From Collinsella sp. (lineage in GTDB: Bacteria > Actinomycetota > Coriobacteriia > Coriobacteriales > Coriobacteriaceae), in contig DXLY01000009.1 in assembly GCA_019414465.1 (NCBI GenBank), forward strand, positions 4,482 to 22,542: DNA of 18,061 bases. The letters run 5' to 3'. The notes under the pieces are model-generated. The model was not told where the DNA came from. It made no database searches and worked only from the letters and a program-made list of their open reading frames with translations. The translations under genes were made by a program, and so were the position numbers. Position 1 is the first letter of the stretch; each line of letters opens with the position of its first letter. This document shows, piece after piece, positions 1 to 7,294 of this stretch.

Positions 1-52
1 TGTGACCTCCCGGTTATCAGCCGGACGCTCTAACCAACTGAGCTACAGGTCC
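1..52 (-). tRNA. tRNA-Ile (GAT), partial at window edge
   Basis: The minus strand reads a tRNA 5' half: acceptor GGACCTG, then TA, a GCTC D-stem, and an anticodon loop with GAT. Positions 1-52 match the intact tRNA-Ile at 200-276 base for base over the shared part. The 3' end (most of the T-arm, the acceptor 3' strand and CCA) lies off the window. It begins only 4 nt after the encoded CCA of tRNA-Ala, so the two are probably cut from one transcript. Confidence 0.93.
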
Positions 53-56
53 ATCA

Positions 57-132
57 TGGTGGAGGTTAGGGGGATCGAACCCCTGACCTCAGGCTTGCAA
101 AGCCCGCGCTCTCCCAGCTGAGCTAAACCCCC
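57..132 (-). tRNA. tRNA-Ala (TGC)
   Basis: On the minus strand the acceptor GGGGGTT pairs with AACCTCC with one G-T pair, followed by discriminator A and an encoded CCA (59-57). The D-stem is GCTC/GAGC and the anticodon loop is TTTGCAA, giving anticodon TGC. The T-loop TTCGATC is normal. The length is 76 nt with CCA. It lies between two tRNA-Ile genes. tRNA-Ile/tRNA-Ala genes just beyond gyrA are also seen in mycobacteria (ileT-alaT). I see no separate promoter in the short gap upstream, so it probably depends on readthrough from the upstream tRNA-Ile. Confidence 0.96.
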
Positions 133-143
133 ACGGAGACAGT

Positions 144-188
144 AATAAACACCCCAGCGGCGACTCGGCTCTCGCTGGGGTGTTTATT
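144..188 (-). terminator. Strong hairpin between tRNA-Ile and tRNA-Ala
   Basis: A perfect 16-bp inverted repeat (144-159 with 173-188) encloses a 13-nt loop. The outer ends are A/T-rich (AATAAA and TTTATT), so it looks like a terminator that could act in both directions. It lies downstream of the intact tRNA-Ile and upstream of tRNA-Ala on the minus strand. Either it stops part of the transcription between the two, or it is an RNA-processing structure. The T-run is short and interrupted. Confidence 0.6.
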
Positions 189-199
189 GCGAAAGAAAG

Positions 200-276
200 T
201 GGTGGACCTGACAAGATTCGAACTTGTGACCTCCCGGTTATCAGCCGGACGCTCTAACCAACTGAGCTACAGGTCC
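200..276 (-). tRNA. tRNA-Ile (GAT)
   Basis: On the minus strand the acceptor GGACCTG pairs perfectly with CAGGTCC, followed by discriminator A and an encoded CCA ending at 200. The D-arm (GCTC/GAGC), anticodon loop with GAT and T-loop TTCGAAT are all present. The length is 77 nt with CCA. A good promoter lies just upstream (291-320). It is the first gene of a tRNA-Ile, tRNA-Ala, tRNA-Ile run, and its sequence is repeated at 1-52. Confidence 0.97.
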
Positions 277-290
277 ATCGTGCAAGGGAT

Positions 291-320
291 ATATTAGACG
301 AGTCGTTACGCGCGCGTCAA
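291..320 (-). promoter_or_regulatory. Sigma-70-type promoter for the tRNA cluster
   Basis: On the minus strand, -35 TTGACG (320-315) is followed after 18 nt by -10 TAATAT (296-291). Transcription would begin near 284, about 8 nt before the mature tRNA-Ile end at 276. The GC-rich stretch CGCGCG just after the -35 may act as an UP/discriminator-type feature, but that is uncertain. Confidence 0.7.
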
Positions 321-347
321 CAACTTTTTTGAAAATCTTTGAGGGGT

Positions 348-484
348 GTCGGCCCCGGCTGCCCGGCGGCATGCGAAGTCGCCTGCTCGGACAGTCCTGC
401 TCGCACGGAGAGCACATTAAGTGCTCTCCGGCTCGTGCGGAACTCGCGATCGACTTCGCATGCCGCCGGGCAGCCGGGGCCGAC
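348..484. repeat. Large nested palindrome between gyrA and the tRNA cluster
   Basis: Positions 348-381 and 451-484 are a perfect 34-bp inverted repeat, very GC-rich. Inside it lies a second perfect 10-bp inverted repeat (406-415 with 421-430, loop ATTAA). The symmetry continues outwards imperfectly to about 324 and 509, where both arms end in CTTTTTTGA / TCAAAAAAG. No convincing gene lies here; the open frames crossing it follow the palindrome and lack family features. It could be a miniature mobile palindrome, a structured RNA or a cruciform. I do not recognise the element. Confidence 0.85.
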
Positions 485-500
485 GCGAGGTTCAAGATTG

Positions 501-535
501 TCAAAAAAGCGGTCGGCGCGCAGTGCGCCGACCGC
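501..535 (-). terminator. Rho-independent terminator of gyrA
   Basis: A perfect 11-bp GC-rich stem (509-519 with 525-535) has a 5-nt loop. On the minus strand it is followed directly by a run of six T (508-503). It begins 41 nt after the gyrA stop codon, as expected for the end of the gyrB-gyrA transcript. Confidence 0.9.
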
Positions 536-575
536 CGATATAAGGGGTCTGATGATTTTTACCAGCTAGGGCCTC

Positions 576-3314
576 TTACTCGTCTAGGAGATCTTCTGGC
601 ATGTCGTTGCCGTCGCCTAGGTCGACAGGGGTTTCTTCGGGGGCAGAGCCGTCTTCTGTGGCTTCGCCTTCGGGCTTCTCCTTGGCGGCTGTCATGCGGG
701 CCACGGCGCATATGCGGTCGTTGTCGTCGACGGTCATCATCTTGACGCCCTGAGTGGCGCGGCCGGTCTGGCTGATCTCGTCGGTCTTGACGCGAATGAC
801 CGTCGCGCCCTCCGTCACGATGAACAGCTCGTGCTGCGGGCCCACCGTCTTCATGGCCGCGAGGTTACCCTTACGCTCGGTCATTTGGATGGTGTAGACA
901 CCCTGGCCGCCACGATTCTGCTCCGGGTAGTCCGCGACCGGCGTGCGCTTGCCGTAGCCGCGCTCGGTGATGACGAATAGATCGCCGTTGCCGTTAGTGA
1001 CTTCCATGCCCAGAACGCTCACGCCGTCCTTCATACCGATACCGCGAACGCCGCTAGTATCGCGGCCGGTGGCGCGCACCTGCTCCTCGGAGAACATGAT
1101 CGCCTTGCCCGCGGTGGTGGCCAGGATAATCTTGTCGCCCTCGCGCACGCGGCGCACGTTCAGCAGCGCGTCGTCGTCACGCAGGTTGATAGCGATCAGG
1201 CCGTCGCGGCGGCTGCGGTCATATGCGCTCATTACGGTCTTCTTGACCATGCCGCTCTTGGTGGCAAACATCAGGTACTCGTCGGCAGGGAACTCGCGGC
1301 AGCTGATGACGCTCGCGATCTTCTCGCCCTCCTCGAAGGGCAGCAGGTTGACGATCGCGGTACCGCGCGCCTGGCGCGTACCCACCGGCAGCTCGTGCAC
1401 CTTCAGGCGATAGACCTTGCCCTTGCTCGAGAAGAACAGCACGTACTCGTGCGTGGACGCGATGAACATCTCGTCGATGACGTCGTCCTCTTTGAGGTTG
1501 ACGCCCGAGACGCCCTTGCCGCCGCGCTTCTGGGCGCGGTAGGCGGCCACCGGGATGCGCTTGACATAGCCGGTGTGGGTGATGGTCACGACCATGTCCT
1601 CGTCGGCAATGAGGTCCTCAACGTCCAGGTCCTTCTCGACATGGCTGATCTCGGTGCGGCGCTTATCGCCGAACTTCTTGGAGATCTCGCGCATCTCTTC
1701 CTTAATGACGCCCAGGATCTTCCCCTCGTGCGCCAGCAGGTCCTCGTAGTAGGCGATGGCTCGGCGCAGGCCGTCCAGCTCTTCCTGAATCTTGTCGCGC
1801 TCCAGGCCGGTCAGGCGGCGCAGCTTCATCTCGAGGATGGCCGTGGTCTGCTCGGGAGTAAAGCCAAAGCGCTCGATCAGGCGGCTGCTGGCCTCGGAGT
1901 CGGTCTGCGAGGAACGGATGATGCTGATGACCTCGTCAATATGGTCGAGAGCCATCAGGTAGCCCTCAAGGATATGCGCGCGGGCCTGGGCCTTCTTAAG
2001 GTCGAAGCGGGTGCGGCGGGTGACGACGTCGACCTGGTGGTCGATGTAGTGCTGCAGCATCTCGCGCAGGCTCAGGCATTTGGGAACGCCGTTGACAAGC
2101 GCCAGGTTGTTGGCGCCAAAGGTCGTCTGCAGCGAGGTGTACTTGTACAGGTTGTTGAGCACGACCTGCGGGATGACGCCCTTCTTGAGTTCGATGACCA
2201 GACGGATACCCTTCTGGTTGGACTCATCGCGCATATCCGAGATGCCCTCGATGCGCTTGTCGTTGACGAGCTGGGCGATTTTCTCCTGCAGGGTGCCCTT
2301 GTTGACCATGTAGGGAATCTCGGTAAAGACCAGGCGGCTGCGGCCGGTCTTGGTGGACTCCACGTGAGCCTTGGCGCGCACGGTAATGGAGCCGCGGCCG
2401 GTCTCGTAGCTCTGCTTAATACCGGCACTGCCCATGATGATGGCGCCGGTGGGGAAGTCCGGACCGGGCATGATCTGCATGAGCTCGTCGACGGTGGCGT
2501 CGGGGTTGTCGATCAGGTAGCAGGTGGCCTCGATCGCCTCGGTGAGGTTATGCGGGGCGATGTTGGTGGCCATGCCGACGGCGATGCCCTGGCTGCCGTT
2601 GACCAGCAGGTTGGGGAAGCGCGCAGGCAGCGCCACGGGCTCGGCGAGCGATTCGTCGTAGTTGGGCTGCCAGTCGACGGTATCCTTCTGCAAGTCACGC
2701 AGCAGTTCCATGGCGGGCTTGGCCAGGCGGCTCTCGGTGTAACGCATGGCCGCCGCGCCGTCGCCGTCGATGTTACCGAAGTTGCCGTGACCGTCGATGA
2801 GCGGCGTGCGCATGGAGAACCACTGCGCCAGGCGGACCATGGCCTCATAGACCGCGAAGTCACCGTGCGGATGGTACTTACCGATAACTTCGCCGACCGT
2901 CCAGGCCGACTTCTTGTGCGGGCGGTTGGGGTAGATGCCGCTCTCGTTCATCGCGTACAGGATGCGGCGGTGCACCGGCTTTAGGCCGTCGCGCACGTCC
3001 GGCAGGGCGCGCGCCGTGATGACCGACATCGAGTACTCGATAAACGACTGCTTCATCTCGCGACCGAACTCCGAAATCTGGAGCTGGCCGCCGTTGATAT
3101 CCTCGCCGGCCGAGGCGCCACGGTCGACTTCGCCAAAGCTCTCCTCGAGCTCACCGTCGTCCTCTTCCTCGTCATCATCGGCATCGGGGTTATAGGCGTC
3201 CGGATCGCCGTCCTCGCCCTGCTCAGCACGGGCAAGCAGGCGCCTCAGATCGTCTGGCATGCCGGCGTCGCCGGCCTCGCCCATGCCCTCGTTATTGTTG
3301 ATATCGTCTGCCAC
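576..3314 (-). CDS. gyrA: DNA gyrase subunit A
   Basis: Gyrase A cuts and rejoins DNA; with GyrB it introduces negative supercoils using ATP. At 912 residues it is longer than E. coli GyrA (875). The first ~78 residues are a very acidic extension (DDDEEEDDGELEE around 47-59). The core begins near residue 79, and the catalytic tyrosine is Y192 in AAAMRYTE (E. coli Y122). The GyrA box is QKRGGKGV (596-603), inside a beta-pinwheel C-terminal domain, and the last residues are acidic again. The start is GTG at 3314 with AGGAGG 4 nt upstream. In the quinolone-binding helix the motif reads HPHGDFAVYE: F153 stands where E. coli has S83, and E157 where it has D87. Gene order and spacing suggest co-transcription with gyrB across a 177-nt structured gap. 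Confidence 0.98.
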   Translation of the reverse strand: MADDINNNEGMGEAGDAGMPDDLRRLLARAEQGEDGDPDAYNPDADDDEEEDDGELEESFGEVDRGASAGEDINGGQLQISEFGREMKQSFIEYSMSVITARALPDVRDGLKPVHRRILYAMNESGIYPNRPHKKSAWTVGEVIGKYHPHGDFAVYEAMVRLAQWFSMRTPLIDGHGNFGNIDGDGAAAMRYTESRLAKPAMELLRDLQKDTVDWQPNYDESLAEPVALPARFPNLLVNGSQGIAVGMATNIAPHNLTEAIEATCYLIDNPDATVDELMQIMPGPDFPTGAIIMGSAGIKQSYETGRGSITVRAKAHVESTKTGRSRLVFTEIPYMVNKGTLQEKIAQLVNDKRIEGISDMRDESNQKGIRLVIELKKGVIPQVVLNNLYKYTSLQTTFGANNLALVNGVPKCLSLREMLQHYIDHQVDVVTRRTRFDLKKAQARAHILEGYLMALDHIDEVISIIRSSQTDSEASSRLIERFGFTPEQTTAILEMKLRRLTGLERDKIQEELDGLRRAIAYYEDLLAHEGKILGVIKEEMREISKKFGDKRRTEISHVEKDLDVEDLIADEDMVVTITHTGYVKRIPVAAYRAQKRGGKGVSGVNLKEDDVIDEMFIASTHEYVLFFSSKGKVYRLKVHELPVGTRQARGTAIVNLLPFEEGEKIASVISCREFPADEYLMFATKSGMVKKTVMSAYDRSRRDGLIAINLRDDDALLNVRRVREGDKIILATTAGKAIMFSEEQVRATGRDTSGVRGIGMKDGVSVLGMEVTNGNGDLFVITERGYGKRTPVADYPEQNRGGQGVYTIQMTERKGNLAAMKTVGPQHELFIVTEGATVIRVKTDEISQTGRATQGVKMMTVDDNDRICAVARMTAAKEKPEGEATEDGSAPEETPVDLGDGNDMPEDLLDE

Positions 3315-3390
3315 GTTACCTCCTCATGGTTTGCGTGGTCCATTAGTTCCCTACCACGGAGACGAATTACCGGGAACACCGGATAACCCT

Positions 3391-3497
3391 CCTAGGTTTT
3401 CCAGGTGCCCCAGGTTGCCCTGAAGGATGAGGGCGCACGCCTTGCGTGCGGCGCCCGAAATCCTGAAGGGCAAGATGAGGTGCCTGGGAAAGCTAGG
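3391..3497. repeat. Long imperfect palindrome in the gyrB-gyrA gap
   Basis: The left arm from 3391 and the reverse complement of the right arm ending at 3497 match at 29 of the first 38 positions. After a one-base slip they continue through GGGCGC to an apical stem GCACGC/GCGTGC with loop CTT (3441-3443). The right arm includes the gyrB stop codon (3493-3495). In the gyrBA mRNA it would fold into one hairpin of about 107 nt. There is no T-run, so a simple terminator is unlikely. It could be a processing, stability or attenuation element. Confidence 0.7.
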
Positions 3498-5523
3498 CGT
3501 CTAAGAATCGTGCATCATGTGCATGCTTCTCGATGTACTCGCGGCGATAGCCGACCTCGGAACCCATCAGCTCGCGCACGGCGCGGTCCGCCACCACGGC
3601 GTCCTCGATCGACACGCGCTGCAGGATGCGGGTCTTGGGATCCATCGTCGTCGAGGCGAGCTGCTTGGGGTCCATCTCGCCCAGACCCTTGTAGCGCTGG
3701 ACGGTATAGCCCTTGCGCTTCTTGGTGATCTTGCCATCCTTGGCCTTGCCGTCTTCGTCGTTATCGTCGGGGTTCAGGCCCAGACTCTGGATGGTGTCGC
3801 GCAGGATCTCGTCTTCGGGCTGGCGGCCATTGGGATACACGTAGTGGATCTTGTTGCGCACCTTAATGCCAAAGATGGGCGGGCAGGCGACATAGACGTA
3901 GCCGGCATCGATCAGCGGACGCATGTACTTGTAGAAGAACGTCAGCAGCAGGATGCGGATGTGCGCACCGTCGACGTCTGCATCGGTCATGATGATGATC
4001 TTGTGGTAGCGCGCCTTGGTGATATCGAAGTCGCCGCCGTCGCCGGCACTCGTCGTGACGCCGCAGCCGATCGCGGTAATCAGCGACTGGATGGTGTCAC
4101 TCGAGAACGCGCGATGGTCACCAACGCGCTCGACGTTCAGAATCTTGCCGCGCAGGGGCAGAATCGCCTGGATGTCTCGGCGACGGCCGTCCTTGGCCGA
4201 ACCGCCTGCCGAGTCGCCCTCTACGATGAAGAGCTCGGTCAGCTCGGCATCGCGCACCGAGCAGTCAGCGAGCTTACCGGGCAGGGATGCCGTCTCAAGC
4301 AGGCTCTTGCGGCGGGTCGCCTCGCGCGCCTTGCGGGCGGCGTTGCGCGCCTTGCAGGCCTGTTGCGCCTTCTTGACGATCTCGCGGGCGGGCTTGGGAT
4401 GCTCCTCGAGGTAATCGGCGAGGCCGTCGGTCACGATCTTGAGCGTGAGAGCGCGCATATAGGAGCTACCGAGCTTGGCCTTGGTCTGGCCCTCAAACTG
4501 CGGATCGGGCAGCTTGACCGAGATAACGGCCGAAAGGCCCTCGCGCACATCGTCGCCGGTCAGGTTGGCGTCTTTTTCCTTGAGCAGGTTCTGTTTGCGC
4601 GCGTAGTCGTTGATCACGCGGGTGAGCGCGGTGCGGAAGCCCTCAAGGTGCATGCCGCCCTCGGGAGTGTAGATGTCGTTGGCAAACGACATGACGTTCT
4701 CGCCGTAGCCGCTATTCCACTGCAGGGAAACCTCGACCTCGCCCATCTTGGCCACGGGAGCGTCCGGGTCCGATTTGCCCTCGATGTAGATGGGCTCCTT
4801 AAAGGCCTCGGGGACGTCCTTGCCCTCGTTGAGGAACTTGACGAAGTCGATGATGCCGCCCTCGTAGCAAAACTCCTCCACGTGGGGAGTCGCCTCGCGC
4901 TCGTCGGTCAGCACGATTTTGAGGTTCTTATTGAGGAACGCCGTCTCCTGCAGACGGTTGTGCAGCGTATCGAAATCGTAGATGCAGGTCTCGAAGATCT
5001 CGTCGTCGGGCCAGAAGGTGACGGTGGTGCCCGTCGAATCCGAGGTGCCCACGACCTCCATCTTCTTGACGGTCTTGCCGCGCGAGAACTCCATCTCGTA
5101 GGTGTTGCCATCGCGACGAACCTGAACGACCACGCGCTTGGACAGTGCGTTGACGACGGAGATGCCTACGCCGTGCAGGCCGCCCGAGACCTTATAGGCC
5201 GAGTTATCGAACTTACCGCCGGCGTGCAAGATCGTCATGACGACCTCGAGCGTCGGGATCTTTTTAACAGGGTGCTCGTCGACGGGGATGCCGCGCCCGT
5301 TGTCGACGACCGTGATGGAGTTGTCGGCGTGGACCGTCACCTGGATCTCGGTGCAGAAACCGGCCATGGCCTCGTCGACGGAGTTGTCAACGATCTCCCA
5401 CACCAGGTGATGCAGACCGCTGGCGCTCGTCGAGCCGATATACATGCCCGGGCGCTTACGAACGGCCTCGAGACCTTCGAGAATCTTAATCTCGCCGCCA
5501 TCGTAATCGTTTTCGTTTGCCAC
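3493..5523 (-). CDS. gyrB: DNA gyrase subunit B
   Basis: ATPase subunit of DNA gyrase, working with GyrA. I chose GTG at 5523, preceded by AAGGAGG with a 4-nt gap, the same layout as gyrA; the in-frame TTG at 5541 lies upstream of that ribosome site and adds only six residues. This gives 676 residues. The GHKL ATPase fold is clear: WEIVDN with catalytic E43 and N47, DNGRGIP, and GGLHGVG. The TOPRIM domain has EGDSAGGSA and DADVDGAHI. QRYKGLGEM near the C-terminus is typical of GyrB. A Lys/Asp-rich stretch (DDNDEDGKAKDGKITKK) precedes QRYKGLGEM. A terminator separates it from dciA upstream, so it has its own promoter; I saw only a weak candidate near 5552-5577. Confidence 0.98.
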   Translation of the reverse strand: MANENDYDGGEIKILEGLEAVRKRPGMYIGSTSASGLHHLVWEIVDNSVDEAMAGFCTEIQVTVHADNSITVVDNGRGIPVDEHPVKKIPTLEVVMTILHAGGKFDNSAYKVSGGLHGVGISVVNALSKRVVVQVRRDGNTYEMEFSRGKTVKKMEVVGTSDSTGTTVTFWPDDEIFETCIYDFDTLHNRLQETAFLNKNLKIVLTDEREATPHVEEFCYEGGIIDFVKFLNEGKDVPEAFKEPIYIEGKSDPDAPVAKMGEVEVSLQWNSGYGENVMSFANDIYTPEGGMHLEGFRTALTRVINDYARKQNLLKEKDANLTGDDVREGLSAVISVKLPDPQFEGQTKAKLGSSYMRALTLKIVTDGLADYLEEHPKPAREIVKKAQQACKARNAARKAREATRRKSLLETASLPGKLADCSVRDAELTELFIVEGDSAGGSAKDGRRRDIQAILPLRGKILNVERVGDHRAFSSDTIQSLITAIGCGVTTSAGDGGDFDITKARYHKIIIMTDADVDGAHIRILLLTFFYKYMRPLIDAGYVYVACPPIFGIKVRNKIHYVYPNGRQPEDEILRDTIQSLGLNPDDNDEDGKAKDGKITKKRKGYTVQRYKGLGEMDPKQLASTTMDPKTRILQRVSIEDAVVADRAVRELMGSEVGYRREYIEKHAHDARFLDA

Positions 5524-5572
5524 ACGTCCTCCTTCAGTCAAGAAAATGTGTACAGCCTTACTAGTTTATCGT

Positions 5573-5602
5573 AAAAAAATACCCTCGGGAACGAGGGTAT
5601 TT
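5573..5602 (-). terminator. Rho-independent terminator after dciA
   Basis: An 11-bp stem (5577-5587 with 5592-5602) has a GGAA/TTCC tetraloop. On the minus strand it is followed by a T-run whose seven T cover 5579-5573, partly within the stem. It lies 26 nt beyond the dciA stop and ends the dnaN-recF-dciA unit before gyrB. It can also act weakly on the plus strand because both flanks are A/T-rich. Confidence 0.9.
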
Positions 5603-5628
5603 GGCTCTACAAGGCCACCAGATGCGAT

Positions 5629-6192
5629 TTAAGGCTCTTTTTTGCTTTGCACGCCCTTGGCCCACTCGGCACTGGCTCTCATGGCATTCTCGAGGGCCTC
5701 GCGCAGTTTTTGGTCTTCGATGGGCGCCACTTGGCGCTCGATCTCGGTACGCTCGGCCTCACTTAGGTCGGCGTGCGGGGCCGGCGGTCGCTCGGTCGTC
5801 GCCTGGCGCAGGCGCTCCTTGGCGGCGGGCGGCGTGTGACCGGGCGCGGTGGTTTTGAACACCAGGCCGTCCACATGCGCACCGGCGCGCTCCATGCGCG
5901 CACGGATGATCTCGCGCAACAGCGTCATTTCCTGCGTCCACGAGGGCGAGTCGAGATACACCAGCAGCTCATTGGACTCGGGCAGGTAGCGCAGTCCCGT
6001 CACATGCCGCCCCTCGCGCGTGCCCGAGCACACCGCGTTCCATGCGCGATAGACCGTGCGCGACTCCTCGGCGGCCTCCATCTGCGCACGGCGCTTAGGC
6101 GTTGCAGCCGCCAGGATGCGCTGGCGCTCTGCGTTCAAAAACCCGCTGAAGGCGACTGTCTCGCTCTCGCGCTCGTAATTAGCACGTCTCAC
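5629..6192 (-). CDS. dciA: DciA-like helicase operator (DUF721)
   Basis: The DUF721/DciA family is the ancestral partner of replicative helicase DnaB and is needed to load it in bacteria without DnaC or DnaI. The protein has 187 residues. The conserved region covers about residues 45-105: the VYRAWNAVC segment, then a beta-rich part with LLVYLDSPSWTQEM, followed by a helix (LLREIIRARM). The C-terminal half is charged, Pro/Ala-rich and probably flexible, as is common in actinobacterial members. The start is GTG at 6192, overlapping the end of recF by 14 nt, with AAGGTGG upstream. This implies coupled translation with recF. The family call rests on position after recF and the motif pattern. Confidence 0.85.
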   Translation of the reverse strand: MRRANYERESETVAFSGFLNAERQRILAAATPKRRAQMEAAEESRTVYRAWNAVCSGTREGRHVTGLRYLPESNELLVYLDSPSWTQEMTLLREIIRARMERAGAHVDGLVFKTTAPGHTPPAAKERLRQATTERPPAPHADLSEAERTEIERQVAPIEDQKLREALENAMRASAEWAKGVQSKKEP

Positions 6193-7285
6193 CCATGCTC
6201 ACCACCTTGGCTCGATCAAGCAGGTCATCGGTAAAGTACCCCAGGTTGGTCGTAGTTATGACCGTCTGGATATCATCGCCAATCAGCCGCAGGAAAGCGC
6301 CGCGACGCTCGCCGTCGAGCTCGCTCATCACGTCGTCCAAAAGCAGCAGTGGGGCGGTGCCCAGGACATCGCGAGCCACGGCAACCTCGGCCACCTTCCA
6401 GGACAGCACCAGCGTGCGCTGCTGTCCTTGGCTGGCAAATGAACGGGCGGAGCGACCCGCCACGGTAAACTCAATCTCGTCGCGATGCGGTCCCACCAAC
6501 GTCACGCCGCGGCGAATTTCCTCGTCGGCATGCTCGTCAAGGGCGGCCAGCATGCGCTCGTACGCCCAACCCTTCAGCTCTTCGCGATCCTCGACCTGGG
6601 GCAAAGCCCCCAGCGTGGACGCATAGGTCACGTTGGCGGCCTCACCTGACGCTACTTGCCCGTAGGCAGTGTGCACATGGCCCGCCAGCCGGTCGAGCAG
6701 AGCCAACCGGTGCACGAGCAGGGCCGAGCCCGCGCGGGCAATCGAATCGTTCCACGCGCCGAGCATCTCGCGGCAGCACCAGGTCTCCTTGAGCAAGGCG
6801 TTACGCTGGGTCACGCAGCGCCCATAGGTGCTCGCGAGATCGGCATAGCGTGCGCTCAGTTGCATGCCAAAGTCATCGAGGGCGGCGCGGCGCACACTGG
6901 CGCCACGCTTAACCATGTCCAGATGGTCGGGGCAAAACAGCACGCTCGGAAGAACCCCGCGCACACCGGCGGCAGAGCATCTCTTGCCGTTGCGGCTAAA
7001 CGAGCGCTTACCGTCCTCCGCGCTCAATCCCATATCAAGCACGCGGCCGTCGCCCTCGAGCCTCAGCTCGATCTTGCACGAGCCCACGCCGTCATGGACG
7101 AGCTCGGCTGCGGTCGGATGCCTAAACGAGGCGCCGCTCGTCAGCAGCTGCAGCGCCTCTATGAGATTGGTCTTTCCCGCCGCGTTGGGTCCCGCAAGTA
7201 TCGTCACGCCCTCGTCCAGGGCAAGGTGATAGCTATCGAAGCTGCGGTAGTGTGCGACGGAAAGATCGCGGGCGAACATGGTCAT
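6179..7285 (-). CDS. recF: DNA replication and repair protein RecF
   Basis: RecF is an SMC-like ATPase that helps load RecA at gaps through RecO and RecR. The length, 368 residues, is normal for the family. Walker A is GPNAAGKT (32-39). The signature segment is SQGQQRT (285-291) and Walker B is LLLLDDVMSELD (about 313-324). A D-loop/H-loop region with VITTTN follows. The start ATG at 7285 lies 9 nt after the dnaN stop with no clear ribosome site, so translation is probably coupled to dnaN; an ATG two codons later is an alternative. The 3' end overlaps dciA. Confidence 0.97.
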   Translation of the reverse strand: MTMFARDLSVAHYRSFDSYHLALDEGVTILAGPNAAGKTNLIEALQLLTSGASFRHPTAAELVHDGVGSCKIELRLEGDGRVLDMGLSAEDGKRSFSRNGKRCSAAGVRGVLPSVLFCPDHLDMVKRGASVRRAALDDFGMQLSARYADLASTYGRCVTQRNALLKETWCCREMLGAWNDSIARAGSALLVHRLALLDRLAGHVHTAYGQVASGEAANVTYASTLGALPQVEDREELKGWAYERMLAALDEHADEEIRRGVTLVGPHRDEIEFTVAGRSARSFASQGQQRTLVLSWKVAEVAVARDVLGTAPLLLLDDVMSELDGERRGAFLRLIGDDIQTVITTTNLGYFTDDLLDRAKVVSMGETC

Positions 7286-7294
7286 GGCGCAGTG

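Noticed and set aside
348..484. A CRISPR array or an IS element with transposase
   Set aside because: There are no spaced direct repeats and no transposase gene; only a single palindrome is present.
329..745. Plus-strand open frames across the palindrome after gyrA
   Set aside because: They read through the inverted repeat and into the antisense of gyrA, with no ribosome site or recognisable domain.
1395..2984. A 529-codon open frame on the plus strand opposite gyrA
   Set aside because: It is a mirror of the GC-rich gyrA coding frame, has Val/Ala/Asp-rich low-information sequence and no family motif, while gyrA is certain.
3517..5574. A 685-codon open frame on the plus strand opposite gyrB
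   Set aside because: It is antisense to a certain gyrB over its whole length, and its composition follows the gyrB codons; no domain is visible.
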